Made by a program: the position numbers and the translations under genes. The notes under the pieces are model-generated. The model was not told the origin of the DNA and searched no databases. It was given only the letters and a program-made list of their open reading frames with translations. Shown piece after piece: positions 63,742 to 64,000 of a stretch of DNA of 64,000 bases; position 1 is the stretch's first letter; each line of letters opens with the position of its first letter. Origin of the DNA: JAFGLZ01 sp964622545 (GTDB lineage: Bacteria > Planctomycetota > Phycisphaerae > UBA1845 > JAFGLZ01); assembly GCA_964622545.1 (NCBI GenBank), contig CAZUQM010000017.1:1-64000 (forward strand), read 5' to 3'.

Positions 63742-64000
63742 GGCGTCGGTCCTTTCTGCTGCGCGGCCGGTGCGGCGGTGCATCCAGGGCCAAGCCGCCC
63801 TGCCGCACCAGACCCAGTGCACCCAAGCAAACCGCGGTACCAACTATTGCAGAGCGCCGGGGGCCGGCTGTCAACCGCGGGACCGCCGCCCGGTAAGCGG
63901 TCCACAGACCGCCGGCGATCCTCCCGACAAGAGTACCCGGACAGCGACGACGCCCTGACGGTCGCCCCTGATGCCCGGGAGGCGTCGTGCTTGCTCCGCC

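Noticed and set aside
63742..64000. Gene at the right edge
   Set aside because: Only short frames without ribosome sites are present. A partial match to the dispersed repeat (CCCTGACGGTCGC) is all I see.

Overview
The window is about 64 kb of GC-rich bacterial DNA that reads like a planctomycete (Planctomycetota). The evidence is the mix of genes: two formylglycine sulfatases, many exported glycoside-hydrolase-like and carbohydrate-binding proteins, numerous lipoproteins, lpxD/lpxI for lipid A, and short dispersed intergenic palindromes. No ribosomal RNA, tRNA, CRISPR array, phage or insertion sequence was found. The assignment comes from gene content only.

Layout. 1-471: last 26 codons of glmS, then a noncoding stretch ending in a strong intrinsic terminator, possibly a structured RNA. 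1033-8638: sulfatase; convergent amino-acid permease and exported O-methyltransferase; TAT-exported sulfatase translationally coupled to a LamG/BNR-sialidase-fold protein. 8646-12661 (minus): a 2-hydroxyacid dehydrogenase followed by three paralogous secreted proteins, joined by stop/start overlaps. 12984-14676: SH3-domain protein and a small lipoprotein. 14817-16836 (minus): lpxD-lpxI. 17060-21858: VOC protein, SDR reductase, DnaJ/CbpA plus a membrane protein, thiC plus a thioredoxin-like protein. 22412-30148: GH106-like rhamnosidase, glycerophosphodiester phosphodiesterase, transglutaminase-like lipoprotein, dinB, a Tyr-rich lipoprotein and an exported DsrE-like protein. 30501-34233: hemL, then a two-gene oxidative-folding unit ending in a VKOR-DsbA fusion. 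34628-39065: lipoprotein with a histone-H1-like tail, the queC-queE-queD-queF preQ1 operon, and a DUF4097-type lipoprotein. 39375-53099: an exported carbohydrate-processing run (GHL10-like, CocE/NonD hydrolase, Gfo/Idh/MocA, ceramidase-like, TIM-barrel protein, PL26-like rhamnogalacturonan lyase, GH20-like). 53842-55709: serpin lipoprotein plus a coupled membrane protein. 56049-58300: sugar ABC permease and binding protein with no ATPase nearby. 58409-61959: DUF1963 protein, a small protein and a secreted GH-like protein. 61971-63741 (minus): hydroxyacid dehydrogenase and HpcH/HpaI aldolase.

Working together. The dominant theme is scavenging of complex, sulfated and rhamnose/galacturonate-rich polysaccharide outside the cytoplasm. 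Sulfatases, a rhamnosidase, a rhamnogalacturonan-lyase-like enzyme and several TIM-barrel hydrolases release sugars. A ribose-type transporter takes them up. Oxidoreductases and a 2-keto-3-deoxy-sugar-acid type aldolase may process the acids. Housekeeping modules (GlmS, LpxD/LpxI, ThiC, HemL, QueCEDF, DnaJ, DinB) are interspersed. The most notable non-routine signals are two genes (dnaJ, hemL) with a -10 box exactly 7 nt before the ATG, the tri-paralogue lipoprotein operon, a lipoprotein serpin with a predicted Lys P1, the VKOR-DsbA unit, the H1-like lipoprotein, and palindromes upstream of dinB.
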